This document shows, piece after piece, positions 27,807 through 37,085 of a stretch of 64,000 bases of DNA (position 1 is its first letter; each line of letters starts with the position of its first letter). Made by a program: the position numbers and the translations under genes. Below the pieces are notes generated by a model. The model ran no database searches and had not been told where the DNA came from. It saw nothing but the letters and a program-made list of their open reading frames with translations. Source of the DNA: an uncultured Bacilli bacterium (GTDB lineage Bacteria; Bacillota_I; Bacilli_A; ML615J-28; CAG-313); the NCBI GenBank assembly GCA_934098295.1, contig CAKONV010000007.1:1-64000 (forward strand), in the 5' to 3' direction.

Positions 27807-28659
27807 TTATCTCATTAGGATTACACCATTTTGGATATGTTTCTAAAACAATTTTTTTCAAGGTTATGGGATGTATAAATTCCAAATGATAACTATGCAA
27901 GTGCAAAATACCATCATCTGTTGGTTCACCATATAAAATGTCTCCAACAATTGGGGCATTTAAACTCAAAAAATGCAATCGTAATTGATGCGTTTTACCC
28001 GTGCATAATGTGGCTTCAATCATTGAATGATTATTTACTACTTTTATAGTTTTATATATTGTTTTACTATTGATAAAATCTTTAGTTGTGTGTCTTTTTA
28101 TGACGCTATCATCATCCTTTAAAATTCCAAGTTCAATTACACCATCTTTGGGTTCTACTATTTTTGTAGTTTCCAAAAGATACTTTTTGGTAATAACGGT
28201 ATTTTGTAAAAGTGTTGTCATATATCCACATTTTGCAAGCATTATTAATCCAGAAGTTGGTGCATCAAGTCTACTAACAAAGTGAATATTAGCTAAAATG
28301 CCATTACGTTTATAATAAGACATAACATAATTGGCTAAAGATGATGTAAAGTGTTCTTTTGTTGGAATGGTGGCAAGATTAGGTTCTTTGTTAATAATTA
28401 ATAAATAGCTATCCTCATAAACAATTTCAAAATCACCTAGGGTTGAAACAATATTTTCTCCTTGATCAGATGCTGGCATAACCACTTCTAATAAATCACC
28501 TTTGTGCAATAAAAAATGATTGTCCACAATCTGGTCGTTTACTAAATATTGGCCATTACCTGCTCTTATTTCTTTAAATACTTGGTCAGGTATTTTCTTT
28601 TCCATAAGATATCTTTTAATGCGATATCCATCGTTTTCAATTTTATATCTAATAATCAT
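27799..28659 (-). CDS. RluA-family pseudouridine synthase
   Basis: 286 residues. Converts uridine to pseudouridine in rRNA or tRNA. The active-site Asp is in SRLDAPTSGL (family form HRLDxxTSG; here the His is replaced by Ser), and TGKTHQLRLHF near residue 220 is the second signature. A weak S4-like N-terminal part precedes. It begins 1 bp after the alarmone synthetase stop, the pair corresponding to yjbM/yjbO of Bacillus subtilis. Confidence 0.88.
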   Translation of the reverse strand: MIIRYKIENDGYRIKRYLMEKKIPDQVFKEIRAGNGQYLVNDQIVDNHFLLHKGDLLEVVMPASDQGENIVSTLGDFEIVYEDSYLLIINKEPNLATIPTKEHFTSSLANYVMSYYKRNGILANIHFVSRLDAPTSGLIMLAKCGYMTTLLQNTVITKKYLLETTKIVEPKDGVIELGILKDDDSVIKRHTTKDFINSKTIYKTIKVVNNHSMIEATLCTGKTHQLRLHFLSLNAPIVGDILYGEPTDDGILHLHSYHLEFIHPITLKKIVLETYPKWCNPNEIIK

Positions 28660-28660
28660 T

Positions 28661-29356
28661 TTACCACTTTTTATGTTGAATACTTACTTCACTTTCATAA
28701 GGATCAGCAATTTCAGCCTTAGATGTTCCCGTATTTTGGTCTAATTGTTCAATTGTTTCTTTTATTGATGTCATTTCCTTATCCAAATTTTGGGCAGCTA
28801 CTGAAGCAGCAATCAAACGCCTTTTTAATTCCGCTGGAATATTTTTTTGATATTTATATTTTAGGGAGTGTTCTATACTGGCCCAAAAATGCATAGCATG
28901 TGTTCTTATTTGAAATTCTAGTATTACTGGCAAGGAACCATTGATTGTTTCTACTGAATATCTACAAATCATGTGCAAAGATCTATAGCCACTTGGTTTA
29001 GGATTTTTTATATAATCTCTAATTTCTAAAGTTTCTAAATCTTTACGCTGTTTAACAAGTTCACAAACCTTGTAAACATCTGATAAATATTTACAAGTAA
29101 TTCTTACGCCACCAATATCATATAGTTGCTCATCAATATAACATTTATCCACATTAAGTCTTTGAGCCTTGTCTAAAATACTTTGAGGGCTTTTTACACG
29201 TCCTGAAACTATTTCAATTGGACAGTATTGATTAGCTAATAAATATTGATGTTTTATTCCTTCCATTTTTAAAATAAAATCTTCTACCGCAAGTTCATAT
29301 GGTTGTAAAAACCGTTCCCAACTAAAATCTTTATCAATGTTTACCATAATTTTCAC
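28661..29356 (-). CDS. relQ: Small alarmone synthetase, (p)ppGpp synthase
   Basis: 231 residues, a stand-alone RelA/SpoT synthetase domain without hydrolase. Motifs visible are IGGVRITC (metal and GTP site), KPSGYRSLHM, and EFQIRTHAMHFWASIEH. The length and neighbours (RluA-type synthase after it, CYTH gene divergent) fit RelQ/YjbM. It would produce (p)ppGpp in response to stress. Confidence 0.9.
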   Translation of the reverse strand: MKIMVNIDKDFSWERFLQPYELAVEDFILKMEGIKHQYLLANQYCPIEIVSGRVKSPQSILDKAQRLNVDKCYIDEQLYDIGGVRITCKYLSDVYKVCELVKQRKDLETLEIRDYIKNPKPSGYRSLHMICRYSVETINGSLPVILEFQIRTHAMHFWASIEHSLKYKYQKNIPAELKRRLIAASVAAQNLDKEMTSIKETIEQLDQNTGTSKAEIADPYESEVSIQHKKW

Positions 29357-29440
29357 CTATTCTTTCTAACACACTATTATACCATCTTTATTGTTATTTT
29401 ACAATTAATTAAGTTTTTTTAAAAAAAGTTAATAAACAAC

Positions 29441-29468
29441 TTGCAATTTTATTTTTTTTGTGTATAAT
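29441..29468 (+). promoter_or_regulatory. Promoter of the CYTH gene
   Basis: TTGCAA (29441-29446), 16-bp spacer, TATAAT (29463-29468), about 50 bp before the start codon, which has a GGAGG ribosome site. Confidence 0.65.
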
Positions 29469-29518
29469 ACACTTGGTTTATAAAAAGAAATATGTATTAA
29501 TAACTAAAGGAGGATATT

Positions 29519-30088
29519 ATGGCAAAAGATATTGTTGTAGAATTCAAAACCTTATTAACAAAAGAAGAATATAATAGTATTTTAGAAAAATATAAAAATT
29601 ATTCTGGAAACTTACAAGTAAATTACTATTTTGATACCAAGCGTTTTACTCTTAAAGCTTCAGATGCTATGCTTAGAGTAAAAGAACGTGATGGTCTTAC
29701 TTTAACACTGGAAAGAAAAAAAGGATATACCTTACAACGTATTGATGAACCAATTACAAAAGAACAATTTAATACTCTAATCGATACGGGAAAAATACCA
29801 GTTGAAAAAATTGCCAATGATTTAGTGGATATCATTAAAGATCAAAATGTTATCAACTTCATGAGTTTTTCCACTTATCGAGTTTCTTTTCCTTATAAGA
29901 AAGGTAAAATATCTTTAGATAAATGTGAATATGTTGGGATTGTCGATTATGAGCTTGAATATGAGGCTACTAATAGAGAAGTTGGAAAACTAGAATTTAT
30001 TAATTTAATAAAGGATTTTAATATTAACTATAAAAAGAGTCAAGTTAAATTAAAAAGAGCATATGATGCTCTAAGAAAAACATTATAA
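29519..30088 (+). CDS. CYTH-domain protein (YjbK-like)
   Basis: 189 residues. The family forms a beta-tunnel that hydrolyses triphosphates. LLTKEEY, NYYFDT, LRVKERDG, LTLERKKG and KKSQVKLKRAYDAL match YjbK-type members. The signature ExExK at the N-terminus reads VVEFK here, so the first Glu is missing, which might affect metal binding. Its neighbours repeat the yjbK-yjbM-yjbO grouping, although here it is divergent. Confidence 0.85.
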   Translation: MAKDIVVEFKTLLTKEEYNSILEKYKNYSGNLQVNYYFDTKRFTLKASDAMLRVKERDGLTLTLERKKGYTLQRIDEPITKEQFNTLIDTGKIPVEKIANDLVDIIKDQNVINFMSFSTYRVSFPYKKGKISLDKCEYVGIVDYELEYEATNREVGKLEFINLIKDFNINYKKSQVKLKRAYDALRKTL

Positions 30089-30091
30089 AAA

Positions 30092-30143
30092 GAAAAAGTA
30101 AGAGTCCTTTCGCTTTTGAAAGAATTCTTACTTTTCTTTTTTT
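30092..30143 (+). terminator. Bidirectional terminator between CYTH gene and spx
   Basis: AAAAAGTAAGA and TCTTACTTTT pair, with an inner CTTTC/GAAAG stem; T-run follows on the plus strand. It serves two convergent genes. Confidence 0.7.
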
Positions 30144-30556
30144 GCTAAATAAACTTCTTCATCAAGTTGTTTTGATGATTTAATAATAGCATCTTGATGA
30201 CGAAATTCTTTTGGTAAAAAGATTGTGATATCCTCATTGTTGTATCCTACTTGAAGTTCACTTTCATTAATGATTATTGGACGTTTCAAAACGCTTGGAT
30301 AATCAATAATAAAACTAATTAATTCAGCAACTGACATATTATCGGGATCTAATCTTTTTTCTTTAAAAACTTTTGATCTAGTGGAGATTATGTCATCAAA
30401 ACCATTTTCACTATTAGCTAGCATTTTAAAAATATCATCTTTTGATAATTTAATACTGAAAATGTTTTTTTCTGAGTATGGTATGCTGTATTGATCAAAC
30501 CATTTTTTTGCTTTACGGCAAGATGCACAACTAGGAGTTGTATAAATTTGAATCAT
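30128..30556 (-). CDS. spx: Spx-family redox regulator
   Basis: 142 residues of the ArsC/Spx thioredoxin-like fold. It binds the RNA polymerase alpha subunit to redirect transcription under disulfide stress. The redox switch CASC is at residues 10-13 (CxxC). RPIIINESELQVGYN and the C-terminal tail fit Spx rather than arsenate reductase. In Bacilli it is degraded by ClpXP; clpP lies 2.4 kb away. Confidence 0.88.
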   Translation of the reverse strand: MIQIYTTPSCASCRKAKKWFDQYSIPYSEKNIFSIKLSKDDIFKMLANSENGFDDIISTRSKVFKEKRLDPDNMSVAELISFIIDYPSVLKRPIIINESELQVGYNNEDITIFLPKEFRHQDAIIKSSKQLDEEVYLAKKEK

Positions 30557-30584
30557 AATTGTACCCCTTTTTCTTATACACTAT

Positions 30585-30613
30585 ATTTTATCATATTTTA
30601 GGTAACAAGTCAA
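30585..30613 (-). promoter_or_regulatory. Promoter of spx
   Basis: Minus strand TTGACT (30608-30613), 17-bp spacer, TAAAAT (30585-30590), about 30 bp before the start. Confidence 0.7.
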
Positions 30614-30756
30614 GACTAATTTTCATTATTTTTAAGTGAAAATGTTTTTAAAAGTCGAAAAAAGATATTGATTGTTTATTTTTTAGTTATTTTAACTAAT
30701 TAAATTATATTTTTGTTTTTTTCTTTTCGATTTTTTCCTTATATAAATCATTTTTC

Positions 30757-30785
30757 TTGACTTTTTTTTCTCACTGATTTATAAT
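30757..30785 (+). promoter_or_regulatory. Promoter of the trpS T-box leader
   Basis: TTGACT (30757-30762), 17-bp spacer, TATAAT (30780-30785). The 140 bp between this and the spx promoter are A/T-rich with no gene. Confidence 0.7.
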
Positions 30786-30791
30786 AAAAGT

Positions 30792-31035
30792 GATATATAA
30801 ATAAAATATTTGATAAGAAATAGTACGTTATATTCATTAATTATAAGAGAGTCTCTGATGGTGAAACTGAGATATTAATGATTAACCGAATGGATCTTTG
30901 ATATGGTAGAAGGAAATGTCTACCCGTGAGGTTTAAGCGTTAATTCCATAAAGAAAATGTACTTTTTTACATTTAAAACTTTAGGTGGTACCACGAACAA
31001 TTCGTCCTTTTGATGATGAATTGTTTTTTTTATTT
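30792..31035 (+). ncRNA. T-box riboswitch, tryptophan specific
   Basis: The conserved T-box AGGTGGTACCACG is at 30983-30995. The terminator pairs AACAATTC (30996-31003) with GAATTGTT (31018-31025), followed by a T-run. In stem I the specifier TGG (30891-30893) stands in GAATGGATC, aligning with TTC in the pheS leader. Uncharged tRNA-Trp should induce trpS. Confidence 0.92.
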
Positions 31036-31072
31036 TATATTTTATTTTTAAAAATGAAAGGAAATGATAAAA

Positions 31073-32071
31073 ATGAAAACAATATTATCAGGTATTCAAC
31101 CATCTGGAAATTTAACTTTAGGAAATTATTTAGGAGCTATTAAAAACTTTGTTGCTTTACAAAATAATGGAGAAGAAAAAGATTTATTAGTTTTTATTGC
31201 TGATCTCCATGCAATTACTGTACCCCAAGTACCTTCTGATTTAAGAAAAAATATTTTAAGTTTAGCAGCTTTATATGTAGCATGTGGTCTTGACCCTAAC
31301 AAAACTACTTTATTTATTCAATCAGAAGTTAGTGCTCATGCCGAACTTGGCTATCTTTTACAAACTATTACTTATATTGGTGAAATAGAGAGAATGACCC
31401 AATATAAAGATAAAAAACAAAAACAAGTTGAAGGCGTATCAACTGCTCTTCTTACTTATCCAATTTTAATGGCAGCTGACATTTTATTATATAACTCTGA
31501 TTTAGTTCCCGTTGGTGATGATCAAAAACAACATTTAGAGTTAGCTAGAAATCTTGCTGAACGTTTTAACACTAAATATTCACCAACATTTAAAGTTCCT
31601 GAACCCCTAATTCAAAAGAGTGGCGCTCGTATTATGTCTTTGCAAGATCCTACGAAAAAAATGAGCAAATCTGATAAACTTGAAAAAGCTTCTATATATA
31701 TATTAGATGATGAAGCAACTATTAGAAAAAAAATAGCTAGTGCCGTTACTGACTGTGATGGTGTAATTTCCTATGATCCCGTTAATAAACCAGGTATTAG
31801 TAACTTACTAAATATCTATGCTGCTTGTAATGATATATCCATTGAAGATGCTGTAAAAAGCGTAGACTGCTTAAATTATGGGGAATTTAAATCAAAAGTT
31901 GCCGATAGCATTGTTAATTTACTTTCACCTATCCGTGAAAGATATTATTCTATTATTGAAGATAAAGATTATTTAAATAACATTTTAGATGAAGGATGCA
32001 AAAAGGCAACATATCTTGCTGGCAAAATGATTTCAAAGGTTAAAAGAAAAATCGGTGTAGGTAGAAAATAA
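31073..32071 (+). CDS. trpS: Tryptophanyl-tRNA synthetase
   Basis: 332 residues from ATG 31073; the ATG at 31064 is only 1 to 2 bases from the AAAGGA ribosome site, so the inner start is favoured. Class I motifs: PSGNLTLGNYLGA (HIGH type) and KKMSKSDK. ADILLYNSDLVPVGDDQKQH is the tryptophan and adenylate pocket. Controlled by the T-box upstream. Confidence 0.95.
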   Translation: MKTILSGIQPSGNLTLGNYLGAIKNFVALQNNGEEKDLLVFIADLHAITVPQVPSDLRKNILSLAALYVACGLDPNKTTLFIQSEVSAHAELGYLLQTITYIGEIERMTQYKDKKQKQVEGVSTALLTYPILMAADILLYNSDLVPVGDDQKQHLELARNLAERFNTKYSPTFKVPEPLIQKSGARIMSLQDPTKKMSKSDKLEKASIYILDDEATIRKKIASAVTDCDGVISYDPVNKPGISNLLNIYAACNDISIEDAVKSVDCLNYGEFKSKVADSIVNLLSPIRERYYSIIEDKDYLNNILDEGCKKATYLAGKMISKVKRKIGVGRK

Positions 32072-32080
32072 TAAAAAATA

Positions 32081-32110
32081 AAAACCCAAGATAATCTTGG
32101 GTTTATTTTG
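32081..32110 (+). terminator. Terminator of trpS
   Basis: CCCAAGAT pairs with ATCTTGGG, then TTTATTTTG. It overlaps the end of the convergent hydrolase gene. Confidence 0.75.
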
Positions 32111-32846
32111 TTTTTAAGAAATCTACAACTACACTTTCTACTTCCTCACGATACTTTACACTAGTATAACAATGGGGAGCACCACTTATTAAAACATATC
32201 GACAATTATTATATAAATCAGCATACTTTTTGCTTACTGAAGGGAAAACCGATAAATCGGATAATCCTTGGGTAATTAGCACTTCTTTATCAAATAAGGG
32301 AGCATAAGCATAAAGATCATATTTTTTAAAGCTTTCTAAGAAGTTTTTACTTACATAGTATCCACCTAAATCAACATATTTATTATCTACTACATGATTA
32401 TTTTTGAATGTATTTGTAAGTAAGTTTAACATACATCCAGCCGGTGACATTAAAATTAGTTTTTTAATGTCATTTTTTCTTTGTCCAGCCATTACTGATG
32501 CACATGCTCCTCCCATAGAAAAGCCTAATAAAATGATTTGTTTATTATTGTTTAGTTTTAATCCTAGGTCAATTATTTTATTTGCATCATTACATACTGT
32601 ATCAAAAGTTTGGTCTTGAAATTTACCATCAGAATCACCACTACCCATGTAATCAAAACGTAAAGTAGCAATTCCTAAAGGTAAAACTTTCTCAGTTATT
32701 TGTTTGAATAAAAAACCATTTTCATTTTTATGTCCTGTATAGCCATGTAACATAACCATAACATCTTGATATCCATCATCAGGTTCCGTAAATAGCCCTC
32801 TTATTGTATAGCCATTAACTTCTAATTCTTGATAACTAATTTTCAT
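32103..32846 (-). CDS. Alpha/beta hydrolase, probable esterase
   Basis: 247 residues without a signal peptide. The nucleophile elbow GFSMGGACAS holds the Ser (about residue 114), the oxyanion segment is LHGYTGHKNE, and the late GAPHCYT holds the His. It resembles cytosolic feruloyl- or acetyl-esterases of Firmicutes. It overlaps the end of murQ by 11 bp and closes the amino-sugar operon; it may remove acyl groups from imported wall sugars, which is inference. Confidence 0.8.
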   Translation of the reverse strand: MKISYQELEVNGYTIRGLFTEPDDGYQDVMVMLHGYTGHKNENGFLFKQITEKVLPLGIATLRFDYMGSGDSDGKFQDQTFDTVCNDANKIIDLGLKLNNNKQIILLGFSMGGACASVMAGQRKNDIKKLILMSPAGCMLNLLTNTFKNNHVVDNKYVDLGGYYVSKNFLESFKKYDLYAYAPLFDKEVLITQGLSDLSVFPSVSKKYADLYNNCRYVLISGAPHCYTSVKYREEVESVVVDFLKTK

Positions 32847-33756
32847 TTTTTGCCTCCACTAATTTTACAGCATCTCTAATGTTTCCATGACATTTTTCTA
32901 AATATTCATCAATTTTCTTAATATCAGATATATTGGTAAGATAAGAGAAAATTATTCGTTTAATCGTACCATATCTTTTTAATTGTTCTAAAGCTTCATC
33001 TCTTGTAAAGCCGGTTACTGTAGAAATAATACCAAGACTTCTTTCAATTAATTTTTCATTGGTTGCTTTTAAATCAATCATTAAATTTTCATATACTTTC
33101 CCCATTTTAATCATTGCTGATGTTGAGATCATATTACAAACCATTTTTTGAGCAGTTCCAGATTTCATTCTTGTTGAACCTGTTATTGGTTCTGCTCCCG
33201 TTAATACTACAATTGGGTATTTAACAGCTTGTTCAAGAGGTGAAGATGCTGATGTTGTTATGCAACATGTGTTAACATTATTTTTATTAGCATATTCAAT
33301 ACCACCTAACACATATGGTGTTCTTCCACTTGCCGCAATTCCTATTACTATATCTTTTTCAGATAAATTTATTCTCTTTAAATCAGAAACGGCCATTTCT
33401 TTACTATCTTCGGCCCCTTCAACTGCTTTGACAAAAGCATTACTGCCACCTGCCATTAAGCATTGTACCATATCATAATCTACACCATAAGTTGGTGGAC
33501 ATTCTACAGCATCTAAAATACCAATTCTACCGCTTGTACCAGCACCCATATAAATTAATCTACCGCCATTAAGAAAAGTTTCATAAACTTTATCTACAAC
33601 TGTAGCGATAGCTGGTAATGCTTTTTCAACAGCATAGGCAATCGTTTTATCTTCATTATTTATTTTTTCTAATATTTCTAGAGTCGATACTCTGTCAATA
33701 TCCATTGTGTTTTTATTTCTTGATTCCGTTGATATTTTCTTTAAATTAACACTCAT
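32836..33756 (-). CDS. murQ: N-acetylmuramic acid 6-phosphate etherase
   Basis: 306 residues with a SIS fold. Removes D-lactate from MurNAc-6-phosphate to give GlcNAc-6-phosphate. The signatures STESRN, YMGAGTSGRIGILDA, EGAEDS and GSTRMKSGTAQK are all present. It begins 1 bp after anmK ends. Together with NagB, it routes muramic acid to fructose-6-phosphate, provided NagA is encoded elsewhere. Confidence 0.95.
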   Translation of the reverse strand: MSVNLKKISTESRNKNTMDIDRVSTLEILEKINNEDKTIAYAVEKALPAIATVVDKVYETFLNGGRLIYMGAGTSGRIGILDAVECPPTYGVDYDMVQCLMAGGSNAFVKAVEGAEDSKEMAVSDLKRINLSEKDIVIGIAASGRTPYVLGGIEYANKNNVNTCCITTSASSPLEQAVKYPIVVLTGAEPITGSTRMKSGTAQKMVCNMISTSAMIKMGKVYENLMIDLKATNEKLIERSLGIISTVTGFTRDEALEQLKRYGTIKRIIFSYLTNISDIKKIDEYLEKCHGNIRDAVKLVEAKNEN

Positions 33757-33757
33757 T

Positions 33758-34891
33758 TTATCTTTTTCCTTTTATGATTGGATTGGTTATGCTTCCTAGA
33801 ACTACTTCTTTTTTCGCTCCTGTTACACTTGGAACATTTGATGGTAAATGATTTAATGTTTGATATCCTAAAATTACAAAACTTAAGGCTTCTAAGCTAT
33901 CAGCATTGTAATCACTTTCTACCTTTGCCGCAAGTTTATTGCGTAAACGATCCATTATATACTCATTAAATACTCCACCACCAGATACGATTACTAAATC
34001 AATAGGTGGTAAAAATTTTTCATACTCTAAACAAATTGCATCAACAGTATAGGCTGTTAATGTTGTAATGATATCAGCATCGCTACCACCATTACTTCTA
34101 ATTTTTAAAATTACTTCCGATAAATATGATTCATTATATTTTTCTCTTCCTGTTGATTTGGGAACATCTAAATATAAGTATGAATCTTGTAGTAATTCTT
34201 CTAATACTGGTTCAATAATTTTTCCACTTAATGCGATTTTACCACAATCATCAAAATCACGATTGTATAATCTTTTCATTGCTAAATCTATTAGCATATT
34301 ACCGGGGCCCGTGTCAAAGGCAATAATATCATCTATTTTTCCACCTTTTTTCAAGAAAGTAACATTAGAAATACCACCAATATTTTGCATTGCAATATTT
34401 TCTTTATCACTAGCATATAACACATAATTAGCAAAGGGAACAAGAGGTGCCCCACTACCTCCAGCTGCCATATCAGCCATTCTAAAATTACTTATAACTT
34501 TTATATTTAATTCAACTGCTAGATAAGAAGGATCACCTAATTGTAGTGTTGATGATTCGAATCCATCTTGTTCTTGAGGATTGTGCCATACAGTCTGACC
34601 ATGCATTGCGATAAATTCAATATCTTCAGACTTAAGATGTGATTCTTCTAACAATTTTTTTACAGCTTTTACATATCTTTTTGAGAGTTCAACATTCATG
34701 CTACAAACCTTTTGAATTGTTATGTTAACATTTGTTGACAGCTCATAAAGACGTTTTTTGAATTCCTTTTCGTATGGTAGATAACAGAAATTTTTTATTA
34801 CAAATTTTCTTTTGTTATGCTTTCTAATTTCTACCAAACAAGCATCGACACCATCAAGTGATGTTCCACTCATTAAACCAACTGCTAACAT
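33758..34891 (-). CDS. anmK: Anhydro-N-acetylmuramic acid kinase
   Basis: 377 residues, ASKHA fold. Opens and phosphorylates 1,6-anhydroMurNAc to MurNAc-6-phosphate, the MurQ substrate. Signatures: GLMSGTSLDGVDA at the start, AMHGQTVWHNP, FDTGPGNMLID and VSGGGVFNEY. 1,6-anhydro sugars come from lytic transglycosylases, not seen here, so the sugar may originate from other bacteria. Confidence 0.93.
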   Translation of the reverse strand: MLAVGLMSGTSLDGVDACLVEIRKHNKRKFVIKNFCYLPYEKEFKKRLYELSTNVNITIQKVCSMNVELSKRYVKAVKKLLEESHLKSEDIEFIAMHGQTVWHNPQEQDGFESSTLQLGDPSYLAVELNIKVISNFRMADMAAGGSGAPLVPFANYVLYASDKENIAMQNIGGISNVTFLKKGGKIDDIIAFDTGPGNMLIDLAMKRLYNRDFDDCGKIALSGKIIEPVLEELLQDSYLYLDVPKSTGREKYNESYLSEVILKIRSNGGSDADIITTLTAYTVDAICLEYEKFLPPIDLVIVSGGGVFNEYIMDRLRNKLAAKVESDYNADSLEALSFVILGYQTLNHLPSNVPSVTGAKKEVVLGSITNPIIKGKR

Positions 34892-34896
34892 TTTAT

Positions 34897-35925
34897 TTAC
34901 TCCTCAAAAATAAATTTAAATACCTTTCCCCTCTTAACAGCTTCTACTATAAAATCGGTTGTTTTTAATTTGCCTATTACATTAACCCTTTCATCTTTGG
35001 GAAGATCCCTTAACAAAATATTAATTTCCCCCGCATATCGTTTAAATAATGTATTGTCAATAGTGACATCAAATTTATGTCTTTCTAAAGACATTTGAGG
35101 ATTTAGTTTTTCATTTAGGTTCCCAACACGCAATAAATAACTATTAACATCTACTCGTCTTTTATAAGTGTTATTTAAAATTGTTTTTAAAGATTTGCTT
35201 TCTTCAAAAAGATTCAAATTTAACAATAGACAATCTTCTTTGTGTTTATTTAAAATTTTTAGTTCTTCAATACTTGCAAAAGCATCACCAAAATATATGC
35301 CATCAATATCACAAGCTTTTAACTCTTCAATAGCTAATTCTAAATCTAATTTTCGGTGACTTTCTACTGTAGGTAAACCCTCATACATTGGTGGTCTATA
35401 ACCTACGTGTGATGGTAAGAAGGCAGCAACGGTCATGTTTAATTTTTTAAAATCGAGAGTTTTTTGATAAACATCAAGAAGATCATGTCCAGTATACAAT
35501 TTAGGATAAAAATTGAAAGACATTCTAACTCTTGATGGATTAAGGCCTAATTTTAGTAATTTCTCCACTTTCTCTTTAGAAATAGTGGATGCATTCAATT
35601 CTACAATATAAGGCGCATTTTGGCTCATTTCTGCGATTTCTTCATCAGTGAAGCCATAATCCAATCTTAATGCATATAAGCCCTTAGGAATTTTAATTTT
35701 TTCCATCATTGGTTTAGAAATATCAAGTGATAACTTCATTCCCAGTTTAACTGTGGTATCAATTATTGTTTGTAATGCATCTAAATCACTTTTGGCCTCA
35801 CCTATATGAGCTGAAGAAAATACATATTCACAACCCAAATCTTTAGCAATTTGTAAATAATTTAAATTTTGTTCTAGTGAATAATCATCTAGTCCAACAT
35901 AAACAGATATACCAGTATCAATCAT
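34897..35925 (-). CDS. mupG: 6-phospho-N-acetylmuramidase (MupG, DUF871 family)
   Basis: 342 residues. A TIM-barrel N-terminal domain (SVYVGLDDYSLEQN, SSAHIGEA, LRLDYGF, LNASTI, MSFNFYPKLYTG) and a small C-terminal beta domain. In Staphylococcus aureus MupG splits MurNAc-6-phosphate-GlcNAc inside the cell. No signal peptide here, so the same cytosolic site applies. It lies between namZ and anmK with gaps of 5 to 8 bp. Confidence 0.88.
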   Translation of the reverse strand: MIDTGISVYVGLDDYSLEQNLNYLQIAKDLGCEYVFSSAHIGEAKSDLDALQTIIDTTVKLGMKLSLDISKPMMEKIKIPKGLYALRLDYGFTDEEIAEMSQNAPYIVELNASTISKEKVEKLLKLGLNPSRVRMSFNFYPKLYTGHDLLDVYQKTLDFKKLNMTVAAFLPSHVGYRPPMYEGLPTVESHRKLDLELAIEELKACDIDGIYFGDAFASIEELKILNKHKEDCLLLNLNLFEESKSLKTILNNTYKRRVDVNSYLLRVGNLNEKLNPQMSLERHKFDVTIDNTLFKRYAGEINILLRDLPKDERVNVIGKLKTTDFIVEAVKRGKVFKFIFEE

Positions 35926-35933
35926 ATTATCGC

Positions 35934-37085
35934 CTAGTATAATAAATATGGCTTACGAATAATATAAAAATCATTTTCAGCCTTTTTTAGTTTTTCTAAT
36001 TGTTCTGCTAAACTAATTTTATTTTCAATAATATCGTCATCACCAGCTTCATAATGGAATAGGGTTGGTCTTGACGGAACATATGGGGGATTAATCTGGA
36101 AAGAATCTTTGTATTTGGTTCTAATGTGATATAACATGGTCCAACTTGTTTTCATTGAATCGAATTTGTTTTTATCAGTGATATGTAAAAAAACGCCGCC
36201 ACATAATTGATTAGCATATTTAGAAAAAGTTGGTGTAAACCATTGAGGCCTAAAATAAACGCCTTCTAAATGATATTCATTAAGTTCTCTTGCAAGATCT
36301 TCTGATTTTACATATGGTGCACCAATTAATTCAAAGGGAGTTGTGGTGCCTCTTCCTTCCGCAAAGTTGGTACCTTCAAATATACATGTTGCATTATAAG
36401 TATAACAAGTGGCTATGGTTGGAATATTTGGAGTTGGAATAATCCATGGTAAGTTAGTATCAAGATAATCCATTTCTCTTTTCCATCCCTTAAGAGGAAT
36501 AATGCTTAAATCACAATCTATTTTAAATTCTTTATTGAATAATAACGCAAGTTCACCAATAGTCATACCATGACGTTGAGGAATATCATAATAACCAACA
36601 AATGAACGATATTTTTCAACGTCTAAATGATTCCCTTCTACTTTTATGCCATTGATAGGATTAGGTCGATCAAAAACAACAAATTTCTTATTATATTCTT
36701 TACATGCCATCATCGCATAAGCCATCGTATAGATAAAAGTGTAATATCTTGAACCATTATCTTGAATATCAATTGCCATTACATCAATTTTATCCATCAC
36801 TTCTTTACTTGGTTTTTTATCTTTTCCATATAAACTATATACAGTAATATTAGTTTCTTCATCAACATATGTATCTAATTTCATACCTGCTTGAATACTT
36901 GCTCTTACACCATGTTCTGGCGAAAATAAAGCAACTAATGAAGTCTTTTCTCTTAAAACATCAATACTTGATTTAAAATCAGAAGTAATTCCCGTTGGGT
37001 TAGTAATTAATCCAACTCTTTTTCCATCAAATATATTTAAGTATTCATCGATATTTTCAATTCCTAAAGTTACAGTTTTATTCAT
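35934..37085 (-). CDS. namZ: Exo-beta-N-acetylmuramidase NamZ (DUF1343 family), cytosolic form
   Basis: 383 residues from ATG 37085, which has GGAGAGGAAG upstream; the start at 37127 would lie inside the preceding gene. NamZ releases MurNAc from the non-reducing end of peptidoglycan fragments. Family blocks: GLITNPTGI, LFSPEHGVR, YSLYGKDKKPS, DIQDNGSRYYTFI, DRPNPING, EGTNFAEGRGTTTPFE. The Bacillus subtilis enzyme is secreted, but this one has no signal peptide. It overlaps the DUF624 gene by 8 bp. Confidence 0.9.
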   Translation of the reverse strand: MNKTVTLGIENIDEYLNIFDGKRVGLITNPTGITSDFKSSIDVLREKTSLVALFSPEHGVRASIQAGMKLDTYVDEETNITVYSLYGKDKKPSKEVMDKIDVMAIDIQDNGSRYYTFIYTMAYAMMACKEYNKKFVVFDRPNPINGIKVEGNHLDVEKYRSFVGYYDIPQRHGMTIGELALLFNKEFKIDCDLSIIPLKGWKREMDYLDTNLPWIIPTPNIPTIATCYTYNATCIFEGTNFAEGRGTTTPFELIGAPYVKSEDLARELNEYHLEGVYFRPQWFTPTFSKYANQLCGGVFLHITDKNKFDSMKTSWTMLYHIRTKYKDSFQINPPYVPSRPTLFHYEAGDDDIIENKISLAEQLEKLKKAENDFYIIRKPYLLY

